Source of the DNA: CAYYIS01 sp964470965
GTDB lineage: Bacteria > JAAXHH01 > JABIQT01
Reading direction: 5' to 3'
DNA: 64,000 nt
Assembly (NCBI GenBank): GCA_964470965.1
Contig: CAYYIS010000009.1
Location: 1 to 64,000 of the forward strand
Of this stretch, positions 1 through 8,778 are shown piece after piece. The translations under genes and the position numbers were made by a program. Every line of letters starts with the position of its first letter. Position 1 is the first letter of the stretch. The notes beneath the pieces are model-generated. The model searched no databases. It was given only the letters and a program-made list of their open reading frames with translations, and was not told the origin of the DNA.

Positions 1-54
1 TGCTATCTGATCACGGGTAAGGAGTGCATCTGAGATATTGGTGTCGGCCGTCAT
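1..54 (-). CDS. 5' end of a cut-off gene, possibly a phytanoyl-CoA dioxygenase
   Basis: Only the first 18 codons are inside the window. The peptide begins MTADTNISDALLTRDQIA and continues off the left edge. The ATG at 54 lies 8 bases after the stop of the sialidase-like gene. The last codons and stop of that gene (GAG GAA TAA) also form the Shine-Dalgarno sequence for this start, so the two are probably translationally coupled. Leu-Thr-x-x-Gln-Ile near the N-terminus is typical of phytanoyl-CoA dioxygenase-like proteins, two of which occur elsewhere in this window. That family guess rests on a few residues and is weak. The existence of a coding start here is fairly secure. Confidence 0.5.
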   Translation of the reverse strand, partial: MTADTNISDALLTRDQIA

Positions 55-62
55 TGTGTTGT

Positions 63-1169
63 TTATTCCTCTGTGATAATGGTACCGGCGATATACCGGA
101 CCCCGTTGTCGGTGTTGTGGTAATAGGTGACGAGTGCCGTCCCATCCTGTAGCGCGAGTACATGAGGATAGCCCAGATCCGAACTGCCGCCGTCGTCCCT
201 CAGGACGATTTCCCGGGCTGTGCTTATGTTGTCGCAGCCGGAATCCAGCAGGCAGGCGCGGACACCCCTTGGATCATGCCGATAACCGTACACCAGAAGC
301 ACGTTCCCGCTTTTCACACGCGCGGCCTGGTACGGGTGTCCCTTGATACCTTCTCTGTGTGGTGCCGACCACGTTTTACCGTCATTGTAGGAGACTGATG
401 TGTGTAGCCGGTCGTCCCTATCCTGTTCTACACGCATAAACGCGATGAGTTTTTTGTCTTCACACTGGTAGACCATGGTTTCATTGTAGTAATGTAGTCC
501 TTCAGGGTCATGAGCGATGCATCCCCTCGGCTCCCAGGTGAGACCGCGATCTGTGGAGGTCATGAACCAGACGTTGCTGGCGTTACGATTCGTTCCGAGC
601 AATCCATACACTGCCACCCCGACAGACCCGTCGGCCAGATTGGTGGGCGACGCACGCAATCCTGCGGGTGAAGGCCAGCCTGGGAGGATAGGTTCTGTGT
701 CCGGAACCGGGGAGACGAAAAAGGGGCCGTCCCAGGTCAACCCATCGTCTTGAGATCGCATGACCTGGATTCCGTGCGAGGCGTACACCCAGCCGAAGTT
801 GTTGTCCAGATGAAATCGGCGCGTGTCTTTCAAGCGATCGTAGACCGCATGGGGCACGAGTTCGCCACGATGACTCAGACAGATAAGCGACCCATCCGGC
901 AGGATGGCAAGATTTTGATTTGTGATGTTGCCCGCGTTGAAAACTCGTGGCGGTCCCCACGTTCTCCCGTTGTCATCTGATAGGGTCAGGCAGGCCTCTG
1001 TGGATGGGAACCCGTGGGCATGAACCCCTTCCGGTATCCAGTTGTAGGCACGGCGGAACGCAACCGTGATCCGTCCATCCGGAAACTGTACGGACGAAGG
1101 TCCCGGACCACAGTAGTAGCGATCATCCAGATAAATAGTCAGATCCCGAAGCTTAACGAGCCTCGACAT
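63..1169 (-). CDS. Sialidase-fold (BNR/Asp-box) protein
   Basis: This 368-residue protein has four Asp-box repeats (S-x-D-x-G-x-T-W type) near residues 64-71, 139-146, 205-212 and 260-267, the hallmark of six-bladed sialidase propellers. An FRR arginine pair lies near residue 39. An Asn-Glu-Thr stretch near residue 230 could supply an active-site acid, but I cannot confirm a full sialidase triad. No signal peptide is visible, so it may act in the cytoplasm or be a glycan-sensing or glycosidase homologue rather than a true exo-sialidase. It follows the DegT aminotransferase gene by 14 bases in the ileS-pyk string. Substrate is unknown. Confidence 0.75.
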   Translation of the reverse strand: MSRLVKLRDLTIYLDDRYYCGPGPSSVQFPDGRITVAFRRAYNWIPEGVHAHGFPSTEACLTLSDDNGRTWGPPRVFNAGNITNQNLAILPDGSLICLSHRGELVPHAVYDRLKDTRRFHLDNNFGWVYASHGIQVMRSQDDGLTWDGPFFVSPVPDTEPILPGWPSPAGLRASPTNLADGSVGVAVYGLLGTNRNASNVWFMTSTDRGLTWEPRGCIAHDPEGLHYYNETMVYQCEDKKLIAFMRVEQDRDDRLHTSVSYNDGKTWSAPHREGIKGHPYQAARVKSGNVLLVYGYRHDPRGVRACLLDSGCDNISTAREIVLRDDGGSSDLGYPHVLALQDGTALVTYYHNTDNGVRYIAGTIITEE

Positions 1170-1183
1170 TATTCCACCATCCC

Positions 1184-2509
1184 TTACACCGTCCAGCGGC
1201 CTATGTCGGGTGGGTTTCCCGGATCGTCGGCAAGAAGCTCATCCGCGTGTTCCGCTACCTTACGGAAAGCATCCGCGTGTTCCTCTATGATTTCGGCACG
1301 GTCGTGTTTGAACCAGGGGATGGTGTACGTATGCTGATCGATCGACTCAGCCACCGGCAGGCTTCCTTCCGGCTGCCGGACATCGCGCCCGCTGAATGCG
1401 ATGCGTGTTGGCTTGCCGAAGCCGTAGACATCACAGGTGTTGAGCAGTGGATGCAGGTGCAGCGGCTTGTTGATGCCCACGCCGGATTCGGAGCCTTCAG
1501 CCCGGACCGCCTCAGTAAATCTGGTTACCGAAAGGCCGCCCAGTGCCTCTGGTTCGTAGAGCCCTTTTGCGGAATACCAACCCCCCATCGTGCTGCCGGA
1601 ATCCCCGGGAGGACGATGGGCCTTCAGACCCGGTACCCCTTCTAATAGATCCCAGAATCTATTCATCGCCCGCTGAATCTCCGCGATGCGTTCATCGTAG
1701 TGTTTCAACTGCACCCGACCGAGCGCCGAACACAATTGATTCATCCGGTATTTTTGGCCACCCAGGGGCAATCCCCGGAAATCTTTAACGGATTCCGATT
1801 CTATATCCTGATTGTATCGTTCGTAATGGGCGAACGCAATGGCCCGTTCGTGGATCTCACGGTCGTTGGTTACCATGATACCCGCCTCACCTACGGCGAA
1901 GGATTTTCCGCTCATCAAGGACATGGCTGCCACATGACCGAAAGTGCCGACTTTACGCCCTTTGTAGCGTGCACCCTGACCATGGGAAACGTCCTCAATT
2001 ACCTTGATATTATGATTTTCCGCTATGGTCATTATCCTGTCCATGTCTGATGGATAACCAGTGTAATGGACAACTATGATGGCTTTGGTTTTGTCCGTGA
2101 TACGGTGCTCTATGTCATCGGGGTCAATACAGAGCGTGTCCGGATCGATATCGGCGAAGATCACGGTTGCGCCCAGAGAAAAACATTGCAGGGCAGACGC
2201 CCAAAAGGTGGTGCTCTGACAGATAATTTCATCTCCCGCACCGACGCCGGCGCCGAACATGGCCGAGTGAAGCGATGCTGTCCCGGAGCTGCATCCCAGG
2301 GCATAATCAAGTCCCATCCATGACGCGAATTCCTGCTCGAACAGCTTCGTAATCTTCGTATCCGACATACTTCCGTGCCGTAGAACATCCAGGACGGCGT
2401 CTTCATCTTCCTTATTGATGATAGGCCAGTGGAACAGCTCCTCCGGGTCGGTCACCACCGATTGCGGTCCGCCCAGAAGGGCCAGTCGACAGGTTGCCGA
2501 TGCGGTCAT
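1184..2509 (-). CDS. DegT/DnrJ/EryC1/StrS-family PLP aminotransferase
   Basis: This 441-residue protein is a PLP-dependent aminotransferase of the sugar-aminotransferase family. The SSGTASL phosphate-binding segment is at 74-80, the cofactor aspartate is in IEDVSHGQGA near 172-180, and the Schiff-base lysine is K202 in the SGKSFAVGEAG segment. Family members usually transaminate nucleotide-linked keto-sugars or related cyclitols. No nucleotide-sugar genes lie beside it, so the substrate is open. The ATG at 2509 has an AGAGGAG ribosome-binding site. The gene sits 13 bases after pyk and 14 bases before the sialidase-like gene, so it probably belongs to the ileS operon. Confidence 0.85.
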   Translation of the reverse strand: MTASATCRLALLGGPQSVVTDPEELFHWPIINKEDEDAVLDVLRHGSMSDTKITKLFEQEFASWMGLDYALGCSSGTASLHSAMFGAGVGAGDEIICQSTTFWASALQCFSLGATVIFADIDPDTLCIDPDDIEHRITDKTKAIIVVHYTGYPSDMDRIMTIAENHNIKVIEDVSHGQGARYKGRKVGTFGHVAAMSLMSGKSFAVGEAGIMVTNDREIHERAIAFAHYERYNQDIESESVKDFRGLPLGGQKYRMNQLCSALGRVQLKHYDERIAEIQRAMNRFWDLLEGVPGLKAHRPPGDSGSTMGGWYSAKGLYEPEALGGLSVTRFTEAVRAEGSESGVGINKPLHLHPLLNTCDVYGFGKPTRIAFSGRDVRQPEGSLPVAESIDQHTYTIPWFKHDRAEIIEEHADAFRKVAEHADELLADDPGNPPDIGRWTV

Positions 2510-2522
2510 GCCTTGCTCCTCT

Positions 2523-3935
2523 TTAGGTTAAAGCCACTCTCAAAAAATCAGAATACCCGGGGCCCGCATCCGGCGATCCACCAGCTATGACGACACGGGA
2601 ACCGCTTGTAACGCCTCCGGAATCACGGACCGCCTCCAGGGACATCTGTATCATGCCGTCTATGGTGACAAAATCATCACACAGCACGGGTTTGACACCC
2701 CATATCAACATCATGCGCCGGACCGTCTCTCTGTTCGGGCTCACCGCTATGATGGGTGTAGCCGGGCGATGGCTGGCCACGAGACGTGCCGTGTATCCTG
2801 TGCGTGTACAGCATACGATAGCTTCTGCCCGGCTATCACGTGAAAGTACACAGGCGGAATGTCCGATCGCCTCTGAGATATCAGCATCTTCACGGGTTGG
2901 CAGGTCAAGAAATTGGCGGTCTTCAAACAAACGCGCCTCGGCCTTTTCTGCGATGGCGGCCAGCGCTTCCACCGCCTCAACGGGAAAGGCGCCCATGGCG
3001 CTTTCTTCCGAAAGCATCACCGCATCCGTGCCGTCCAGGACTGCATTGGCTACGTCGGCTGCTTCCGCCCGGGTCGGCCGGGGACTTTCGACCATGGAAC
3101 GCAGCATCTGCGTGGCCGTTATCACCGGGGTAGCGGCGAGGCGGGCCTGAGTGATGATATCCTTCTGGACGAGTGGTACTTCGGGAAATGGTATCTCAAC
3201 GCCGAGATCACCGCGCGCGACCATGACGGCGTCTACCACGGGGAGTATCTCTTCCAGCGCTTCCACCGCCTCCGGTTTTTCGATCTTCGCCATCAGGGGT
3301 AGGTCCGATTTGTGGTCTTGGAGACATTGCCGGGCGCCCTGGATATCCTTCTGGGAACGAACGAACGACAGAGCCACCATGCTAACACCCATATCGAGTC
3401 CTTCCAGCAGGAGCGATCGATCATTGTCCGTGAACGCGGCAGTACTCAGGGCACCGTAAGGGACGGAGACCCCTTTTCGATTCGACAGGGGACCACCGAG
3501 CAGGACGATGCACTGGAGCTCCGGCGGATTCACCTCTTCTATCTGAAGCTCCACCAGGCCATCAGCCAGCAGCAGGTGCTGACCGGGACGCACTTCATCA
3601 GCCAACAATGGATAATTCACCGAGACCCGCTGCTGATCGCCCGGGGTCTGTTCGGTTGTCAGGGTAAAACTGCTTCCCGCCGTCAAATGAATCGGTCCAT
3701 CCTGAAACGTACCGATTCGTATTTTGGGGCCGGGCAGATCCTGCAAAATCGCAAGTGGTTTACCGACAGCTTGCTCGATGGATCGGATGCGATCGACGCG
3801 TGCGCGATGATCAGCCGGTGTTTCATGGGAGAAATTAAGTCGCAACACGTCCGCGCCGGCTTCAACGATCCGTCGCAACCTGTCTGGGGTATCGGTCGCT
3901 GGACCGATGGTGCATACAATTTTGGTTCGGCGCAT
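2523..3935 (-). CDS. pyk: Pyruvate kinase
   Basis: Pyruvate kinase converts phosphoenolpyruvate and ADP to pyruvate and ATP at the end of glycolysis. The 470-residue length is normal for bacteria. The N-terminal RTKIVCTIGPA strand, the catalytic AKIEKPEA segment, the MVARGDLGVEIP metal-site loop and the TATQMLRSM segment are all present. The residue at the position equivalent to rabbit Glu117 is lysine (K71 in DLPGPKIRIG), which in this family marks enzymes that do not need potassium. The gene starts 6 bases after the ileS stop, with only a weak ribosome-binding site, so it likely depends on ileS translation. The ileS-pyk pairing is unusual. Confidence 0.97.
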   Translation of the reverse strand: MRRTKIVCTIGPATDTPDRLRRIVEAGADVLRLNFSHETPADHRARVDRIRSIEQAVGKPLAILQDLPGPKIRIGTFQDGPIHLTAGSSFTLTTEQTPGDQQRVSVNYPLLADEVRPGQHLLLADGLVELQIEEVNPPELQCIVLLGGPLSNRKGVSVPYGALSTAAFTDNDRSLLLEGLDMGVSMVALSFVRSQKDIQGARQCLQDHKSDLPLMAKIEKPEAVEALEEILPVVDAVMVARGDLGVEIPFPEVPLVQKDIITQARLAATPVITATQMLRSMVESPRPTRAEAADVANAVLDGTDAVMLSEESAMGAFPVEAVEALAAIAEKAEARLFEDRQFLDLPTREDADISEAIGHSACVLSRDSRAEAIVCCTRTGYTARLVASHRPATPIIAVSPNRETVRRMMLIWGVKPVLCDDFVTIDGMIQMSLEAVRDSGGVTSGSRVVIAGGSPDAGPGYSDFLRVALT

Positions 3936-3941
3936 AGCGTG

Positions 3942-6900
3942 TCACTCGGCTTGAACGCGCGTCACCCCGATTCGGGCTGCGCTACCGCTGATTTTGATGT
4001 CAGCAGTTGTGACAGCCTCGGAGGAGGTTCCGATGTGGATGTCGACAGCCAAAGTTTCGGCTTTTATATAGTCCGCGTGGACTTCGATAGCATCCGCCAG
4101 ATCACCGTCCGTTTCGGTATAAACCTTAATCCGGTCGGTCACATTCAAATCCGCATCTTTCCGAAGGTTTTGAACCTGACGCACAAAATCACGCATCAAT
4201 CCCTCCAACAGCAGATCTCTGGTTATGGTGGTATCAACGGCCACGGTGCATCCGAAGTCGGAGACGACGGCAAGCCCTTCAGCCGGCACCCGTTCGACCA
4301 CCAGGTCTTCCGGTTCCAGTGTCACGGTTTCCCCGCCAACAGCAAGGTTTACAGATTCGCCAGCTTCCACGCGGGCTCCGACGTCTCCGAGGTCCAAGGC
4401 TTCCAGCGCCTGGCGGACATCATTCATCTGTTTACCAAACCTAGGACCACACCTGGCGAAGTTCGGTTTCACGGTGAACGATTCCAGCTCATCGACCTCT
4501 TTCAGCACCACGAGGTCCTTGACGTTTAATTCATCCAGAATCTGACTCCGCAGTCGCGCCAACGTTTCACCCTGACGGGCATCGCTCGGTTTTACGAGCA
4601 ACCGCAACGCTGGTTGACGAACTTTCATCTTGGCCTCGTTGCGTGCGGAACGCCCGAGGCCGACTACGTGCATCAGCGCATCCATGTCGTCCAGAAGACC
4701 CTGGTCGATTATTTCGGGATCCGGTTCAGGGTAGGCACAGAGATGCACGCTTTCCGGTGCGTCCGCATCCACCGGCGGCACCAAGCTCTGATACAGCTCT
4801 TCCGCCGAAAACGGCAGAATAGGTGCGATGATTTTACTCAACGCGACGAGCACATCGTACAGTGTCTGCACGGCCGACTGCTTATCCGTGTCATCGCCGC
4901 TCTTCCAGAATCTCCGCCGACTGCGGCGGACATACCAGGTAGAGAGATCGTCAACGAATTGCTCAGTCTCACGCACAGCGGTGGCGGCATCAAAATTTCC
5001 GAGTCTGTCGTTGCCGGTGGCAACCAGACCATGCAGTCTGGCCAGAATCCACCTGTCCAGTTCACTTCGCCCTTCCACGGGGGCATCCGGCACGATTTCG
5101 GGACAGTCCGGCAGGTTTGCGTAGGTAACAAAGAACGAATACACATTCCAGAGCGTCAGCATCTTTCGGGTGACTTCTTCCGCAGGTCCGTAACCGAAGC
5201 GGAACACGGAGCTGAGGGGAGCGCTTGCGTATTGCCAGCGCATCACGTCCGCCCCCATTTTTGCCACGGCTTCTTCCACTTCGATTGCATTGCCCCCGCT
5301 CTTGCTGAATGGCTCGCTGTTTTCGTCTCGCATCTCCTCGTAAGTCAGCACCGATTTATAGGGCGCCTGGTCATGGAGCGTAACGGACATGAACAGTTGC
5401 GAGTAGAACCAGAGTCGGATCTGCTCCCGCATTTCGGAGATCCAGTCTGCAGGATACCAATTTGACCAGGTGGACTGCCCATCCACACAGCTCCTCGATC
5501 CATTCCGGTCCGCTTCGGCTTCCGGCCCCCTGATGGAACGAATCGCACCCTCCACACCTTCATGGTCGGGGAGGTAGTTCAACGTCGAAAAGGGGACGAT
5601 GCCGGCATCCAGCCAACAGTCGCCCACCTCCGTGGCCCGCTTCAGCGACTTGCCGCATTTCTCGCATGCTACCTCTATCTCATCAATCCAGGGACGATGC
5701 AGTTCAGGTAATGCGTCCACCGCATCAGGGTTTACGGCCCGCTCCTTGAGTTCTACGGTGCTGCCCACGACGGTGATATGCTCGCAGTCGTCGCAGGCGT
5801 AGAATGGCAAAGGCAGGCCCCAGAACCGACGGCGGGAGATGCACCAGTCACCCATATTGTCGAGCCAGTCCTGCATGAGGCGCCCGCCGTATTCCGGCAC
5901 CCAGCGTACCGTAGCGGATGCCTTTTTCATAGGTTCTCGAATTTCATCGCACGAGATGAACCACTCATCCGCCAACCGGAATACCAGCGGCGTTTTGCAA
6001 CGCCAGCAGAACGGGTACCGGTGTTCGTAGTCTTCCCATCGGAACAGCACGCTGTGCTGCTCAAGATTATCCCGTATCTCTTCGGCAGTTTCCCGCACGT
6101 GCTTGCCGGCGAGCCAGCCGAATCGTTCAGTGAAATAGCCATTGTCATCAATCGGCACCAGAATATCGAGCCCCAGTTCCTGTCCAAGCTGAAAATCTTC
6201 GGCGCCGCAACCGGGTGCGATGTGCACGATGCCTGTGCCCTCTTCGGTTGTGATGATGTCCCAAGGCACGGTCCGCCGTGTCACTGAATCCTGTGCGGGC
6301 AGATCTTCCATGGGGCCGTGAAACGGCAGATCCAGCAACTCTTTGCCCTTCATAGATTTCACTACCCTTGCCTCTTCGGGCAGGACATCCTTGACCCGCG
6401 CCTCCATCAGGTAGTAGATGTCATCCCCCAGCTGTACCTTCGCATAGTCCGCATCCGGCGCGATGGCCAGGGCGGTGTTGGCGGTGAGCGTCCAGGGCGT
6501 GGTCGTCCACACCAGGAAGTACTCGTTCGGGCGGTCCTCCACGCGGCACCGGAAGTAACAGGACGGATCGGTCTGCTCCCGATATGAATCCACCAGTTCG
6601 TGCTGGCTCAGGCTCGTACCGCAGCGCCAGCACCACGGCATAGCCCTGTGGCCCCGATACAGCCAACCGCGTTCATGGCAGACCTTCAGGAAATGCCATA
6701 TATGCTCGATGTTGTTGTCATCCAGGGTAAAGTAGGATGCGTTGGCTCCTTCTCCATTGTACCAGTGCATCCACTGGCCCATGCGAATCGACTGCTGTGT
6801 GATTCGTTCGGCGAACTTTTCCACACGGGCGCGGCACGCGCGAGAGAATTCTTCCAGGCCGTATTCCTCGATATCCCGCTTCGAGTTGAATCCTAGCGCT

Positions 6901-7202
6901 CGCTCCACCTCCACTTCGAGCCAAAGTCCCTGGCAATCGAAGCCGTTTTGCCAGCGCTGGTTGTAACCTTTCATAGCGTGAAACCGGCAGTAAATATCCT
7001 TATAAGTCCGCCCCCAGGCGTGGTGGACCCCCATGGCGTTGTTGGCGGTAATCGGCCCGTCGATAAACGACCAATTCGGTTTACCCTCCAGTTGGTTACG
7101 CAATTTATCAAAGATACCGCGATCCTGCCACCAGGCGAGGATCCGCTCTTCCATTTCCGGGAAATCCATCCGTCCTTCAAAAGGCTTGAACATACGATTC
7201 AT
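3942..7202 (-). CDS. ileS: Isoleucyl-tRNA synthetase, type-2-like, with altered HIGH motif
   Basis: This 1086-residue class I synthetase charges tRNA-Ile. The editing domain shows WTTTPWTLTANTA (231-243) and GTGIVHIAPG (321-330). Zinc-type CxxC pairs occur at 190-193, 399-401, 469-472 and 512-515, and there is no C-terminal zinc finger, which fits the large eukaryote-like IleRS2 type. Aligned on the following KDI (68-70), the HIGH motif reads GVHH (58-61), so the first His and the Gly appear swapped. KMSKS is reduced to PFSKS (630-634). The ATG at 7202 sits only 3 bases after AAGGAG and an in-frame ATG at codon 4 sits 12 bases after it, so the start is uncertain by three codons. An Ile-rich leader ORF lies upstream. 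Confidence 0.93.
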   Translation of the reverse strand: MNRMFKPFEGRMDFPEMEERILAWWQDRGIFDKLRNQLEGKPNWSFIDGPITANNAMGVHHAWGRTYKDIYCRFHAMKGYNQRWQNGFDCQGLWLEVEVERALGFNSKRDIEEYGLEEFSRACRARVEKFAERITQQSIRMGQWMHWYNGEGANASYFTLDDNNIEHIWHFLKVCHERGWLYRGHRAMPWCWRCGTSLSQHELVDSYREQTDPSCYFRCRVEDRPNEYFLVWTTTPWTLTANTALAIAPDADYAKVQLGDDIYYLMEARVKDVLPEEARVVKSMKGKELLDLPFHGPMEDLPAQDSVTRRTVPWDIITTEEGTGIVHIAPGCGAEDFQLGQELGLDILVPIDDNGYFTERFGWLAGKHVRETAEEIRDNLEQHSVLFRWEDYEHRYPFCWRCKTPLVFRLADEWFISCDEIREPMKKASATVRWVPEYGGRLMQDWLDNMGDWCISRRRFWGLPLPFYACDDCEHITVVGSTVELKERAVNPDAVDALPELHRPWIDEIEVACEKCGKSLKRATEVGDCWLDAGIVPFSTLNYLPDHEGVEGAIRSIRGPEAEADRNGSRSCVDGQSTWSNWYPADWISEMREQIRLWFYSQLFMSVTLHDQAPYKSVLTYEEMRDENSEPFSKSGGNAIEVEEAVAKMGADVMRWQYASAPLSSVFRFGYGPAEEVTRKMLTLWNVYSFFVTYANLPDCPEIVPDAPVEGRSELDRWILARLHGLVATGNDRLGNFDAATAVRETEQFVDDLSTWYVRRSRRRFWKSGDDTDKQSAVQTLYDVLVALSKIIAPILPFSAEELYQSLVPPVDADAPESVHLCAYPEPDPEIIDQGLLDDMDALMHVVGLGRSARNEAKMKVRQPALRLLVKPSDARQGETLARLRSQILDELNVKDLVVLKEVDELESFTVKPNFARCGPRFGKQMNDVRQALEALDLGDVGARVEAGESVNLAVGGETVTLEPEDLVVERVPAEGLAVVSDFGCTVAVDTTITRDLLLEGLMRDFVRQVQNLRKDADLNVTDRIKVYTETDGDLADAIEVHADYIKAETLAVDIHIGTSSEAVTTADIKISGSAARIGVTRVQAE

Positions 7203-7209
7203 CAGCTCC

Positions 7210-7227
7210 TTGACAATACGTTATCAA
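7210..7227 (-). promoter_or_regulatory. Small hairpin overlapping the ileS ribosome-binding site
   Basis: In the ileS leader RNA the segment UUGAUAA (7227 to 7221) can pair with UUGUCAA (7216 to 7210) around a CGUA loop. The stem is seven pairs with one G-U. Its 3' arm overlaps the first two bases of the AAGGAG ribosome-binding site (7206-7211). An exact second copy of UUGUCAA lies upstream at 7289 to 7283 and could pair with the same UUGAUAA, leaving the proximal copy free. The arrangement allows two mutually exclusive structures. The stem is AU-rich and may be too weak to matter. Confidence 0.25.
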
Positions 7228-7239
7228 TCTTTTTATGAT
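7210..7239 (+). promoter_or_regulatory. Candidate sigma-70 promoter toward the aldo/keto reductase
   Basis: TTGACA at 7210-7215 and TATGAT at 7234-7239 are separated by 18 bases. A second exact TTGACAATA begins at 7283, with TTTATA at 7307-7312 also 18 bases away, so there may be tandem promoters. Either would give a long untranslated leader before the gene at 7586. The -35 bases double as the arms of the hairpin in front of ileS on the other strand, so the match may be fortuitous. Confidence 0.35.
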
Positions 7240-7307
7240 TTCAGATTCTCCGATGTGCACACGGCGAATCAAGCAAAGGGTGTTGACAATAAATCCTGCC
7301 GTAGCCT

Positions 7308-7415
7308 TTATATGATAATTCGGTTTTTTATTCGGATGCCGGTACTTGTGGAGATGCCAATCCGTCTGGGGTGGAGGACGTAGGTATGTGTTGTATGGAT
7401 AAGATATCTGAACAT
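7308..7415 (-). CDS. Ile-rich leader peptide upstream of ileS (putative attenuator)
   Basis: A 35-codon ORF starts at ATG 7415, nine bases after a strong GGAGG (7425-7429), and ends 105 bases before ileS. Eight of its 35 residues are isoleucine. They cluster at the end, which reads RIKNRIII before the stop and uses ATT, ATC and ATA codons. This is the layout of leader peptides that sense charged tRNA by ribosome stalling, and the downstream gene charges exactly that tRNA. I see no U-tract terminator between it and ileS, so control could act on translation through the hairpin at the ileS start. The region is AT-rich, which raises Ile content by chance. Confidence 0.5.
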   Translation of the reverse strand: MFRYLIHTTHTYVLHPRRIGISTSTGIRIKNRIII

Positions 7416-7585
7416 GGTGATGATCCTCCGAACAAAATCACGTTCACAGCTTACGGAAAAGCAGTTGCAAGATACGGCATTAGTGGATCCGGCACAAGTT
7501 TTTCTTGTTGCCAAAAGGGGTTGCCGATGCAGGCAGGAAATTAAATTGGTGTGATTCCTGCAAGACATAACAAATTGAGGAAACA

Positions 7586-8533
7586 ATGCAATACCGAACA
7601 CTCGGCCGTACCGGATTAAAGGTGTCCCTGCTCAGCCTTGGTACCGGCGGGGCGCGAAGGATGGGGCAACGACAGGGCTTGACACAACAGGACCAGGATA
7701 AACTTGTGCGGCGAAGCCTGGACCTGGGTATTAACCTTTTCGACACGTCGCCCGCGTACGGGCATAGTGAAGAGATTCTGGGTAAGGCCCTGAGCCAGGT
7801 TTCCAGAGATACTTACATCCTCTGTTCCAAATGTCCTGTTAAGAAAGACGACAAACCGGTGTCGGATGTTCACTTTGTTTATAAAAGCGTGGAGGCCAGT
7901 CTCCGGCGTCTGAGGACGGACTGCATCGACATCATGCTTTTTCATGGGATGCCCACGCATCAGGCCTACCAGGATGTGGTCGACCGCCTGTATCCAGGAA
8001 TGGAACGCCTGCGCGAGCAGGGCAAAATCCGGTTTACGGGATTCAGTGAGCCTTATGTTAAAGACCCGCAGCACAAGGGCATTCTGACCGGCCTGAAAAA
8101 TCATCCCCAGTTGTGGGACGTTCTGATGTTAAAATACGGTATCTTAAACCAGATTGCCGCAAAAGAGTCTCTGCCGCTGGCTGTGGAGTACGATGTTGGG
8201 ATAATAAACATGGCAGCGGTGCGCAAAAAACTGCCCGATCCGGAGTTGCTGGAAGAGTTGATCGCATCCTGGAAAGAACGTGGTGAAATACCTGTAGACA
8301 GCCTACCGGAACGGAAACCGCTGGACTGGCTTGTGCGTGGGGAGGTGGATTCGGTAATCAGCGCGGCCTACAAGTTTGCCGCTGACCATCCCGCAATCGC
8401 GTCTGTAGCCACCGGGACCGCCACCATCGCACATTTAGAGGAGAACGCTGCGGCGCTTGAACGGCCTGTTTTGCCTGCTGTCGATAAAAAACGGTTGATA
8501 GATTTATTCGGCAATATCGTGGAATACGCTTAA
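7586..8533 (+). CDS. Aldo/keto reductase family protein
   Basis: This 315-residue protein is a TIM-barrel NAD(P)H-dependent oxidoreductase. The four catalytic residues of the family are visible as D53, Y58, K82 and H120, in LFDTSPAYGHSE, ILCSKCPVK and IDIMLFHGM. It most resembles the bacterial group that often accompanies sugar-catabolism genes, and the carbonyl substrate cannot be inferred. The ATG follows a TTGAGGAAACA ribosome-binding site. It is transcribed divergently from ileS and is followed after 245 bases by a DinB-fold gene on the same strand. Confidence 0.92.
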   Translation: MQYRTLGRTGLKVSLLSLGTGGARRMGQRQGLTQQDQDKLVRRSLDLGINLFDTSPAYGHSEEILGKALSQVSRDTYILCSKCPVKKDDKPVSDVHFVYKSVEASLRRLRTDCIDIMLFHGMPTHQAYQDVVDRLYPGMERLREQGKIRFTGFSEPYVKDPQHKGILTGLKNHPQLWDVLMLKYGILNQIAAKESLPLAVEYDVGIINMAAVRKKLPDPELLEELIASWKERGEIPVDSLPERKPLDWLVRGEVDSVISAAYKFAADHPAIASVATGTATIAHLEENAAALERPVLPAVDKKRLIDLFGNIVEYA

Positions 8534-8778
8534 CTCAGATGTCCTTGATATATGGATATAATTGAAGGCCCTGCTGCCCGAGATCGGGGCCGTAGGGCAC
8601 ACGGGGTTCCATATGGTCCCGGCGAGTAGGCGGCATGCCTTTGCCGGGGAAGCTCTGCCATCGGATACAATCATAGCCATCCGGTGGCGACCCGTGTGAA
8701 TACTGGCCCTTCCCCCAACCGCTGAATAGGCCTCTACGCGGAGGATCTTTCTGTACCGAAATAACAAGGAGGTGTGTA

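Noticed and set aside
3312..4529. A 405-codon plus-strand frame opposite pyk and the end of ileS
   Set aside because: It is the complement of two well-supported genes and has no ribosome-binding site or family resemblance.
7203..7585. T-box riboswitch upstream of ileS
   Set aside because: No T-box core sequence (AGGGUGGNACCGCG type) was found. The Ile-rich ORF is a better explanation of any regulation.
7308..7601. A longer 97-codon version of the ileS leader ORF
   Set aside because: The N-terminal extension overlaps the start of the aldo/keto reductase gene on the other strand and has no ribosome-binding site. Only the last 35 codons follow a strong GGAGG.
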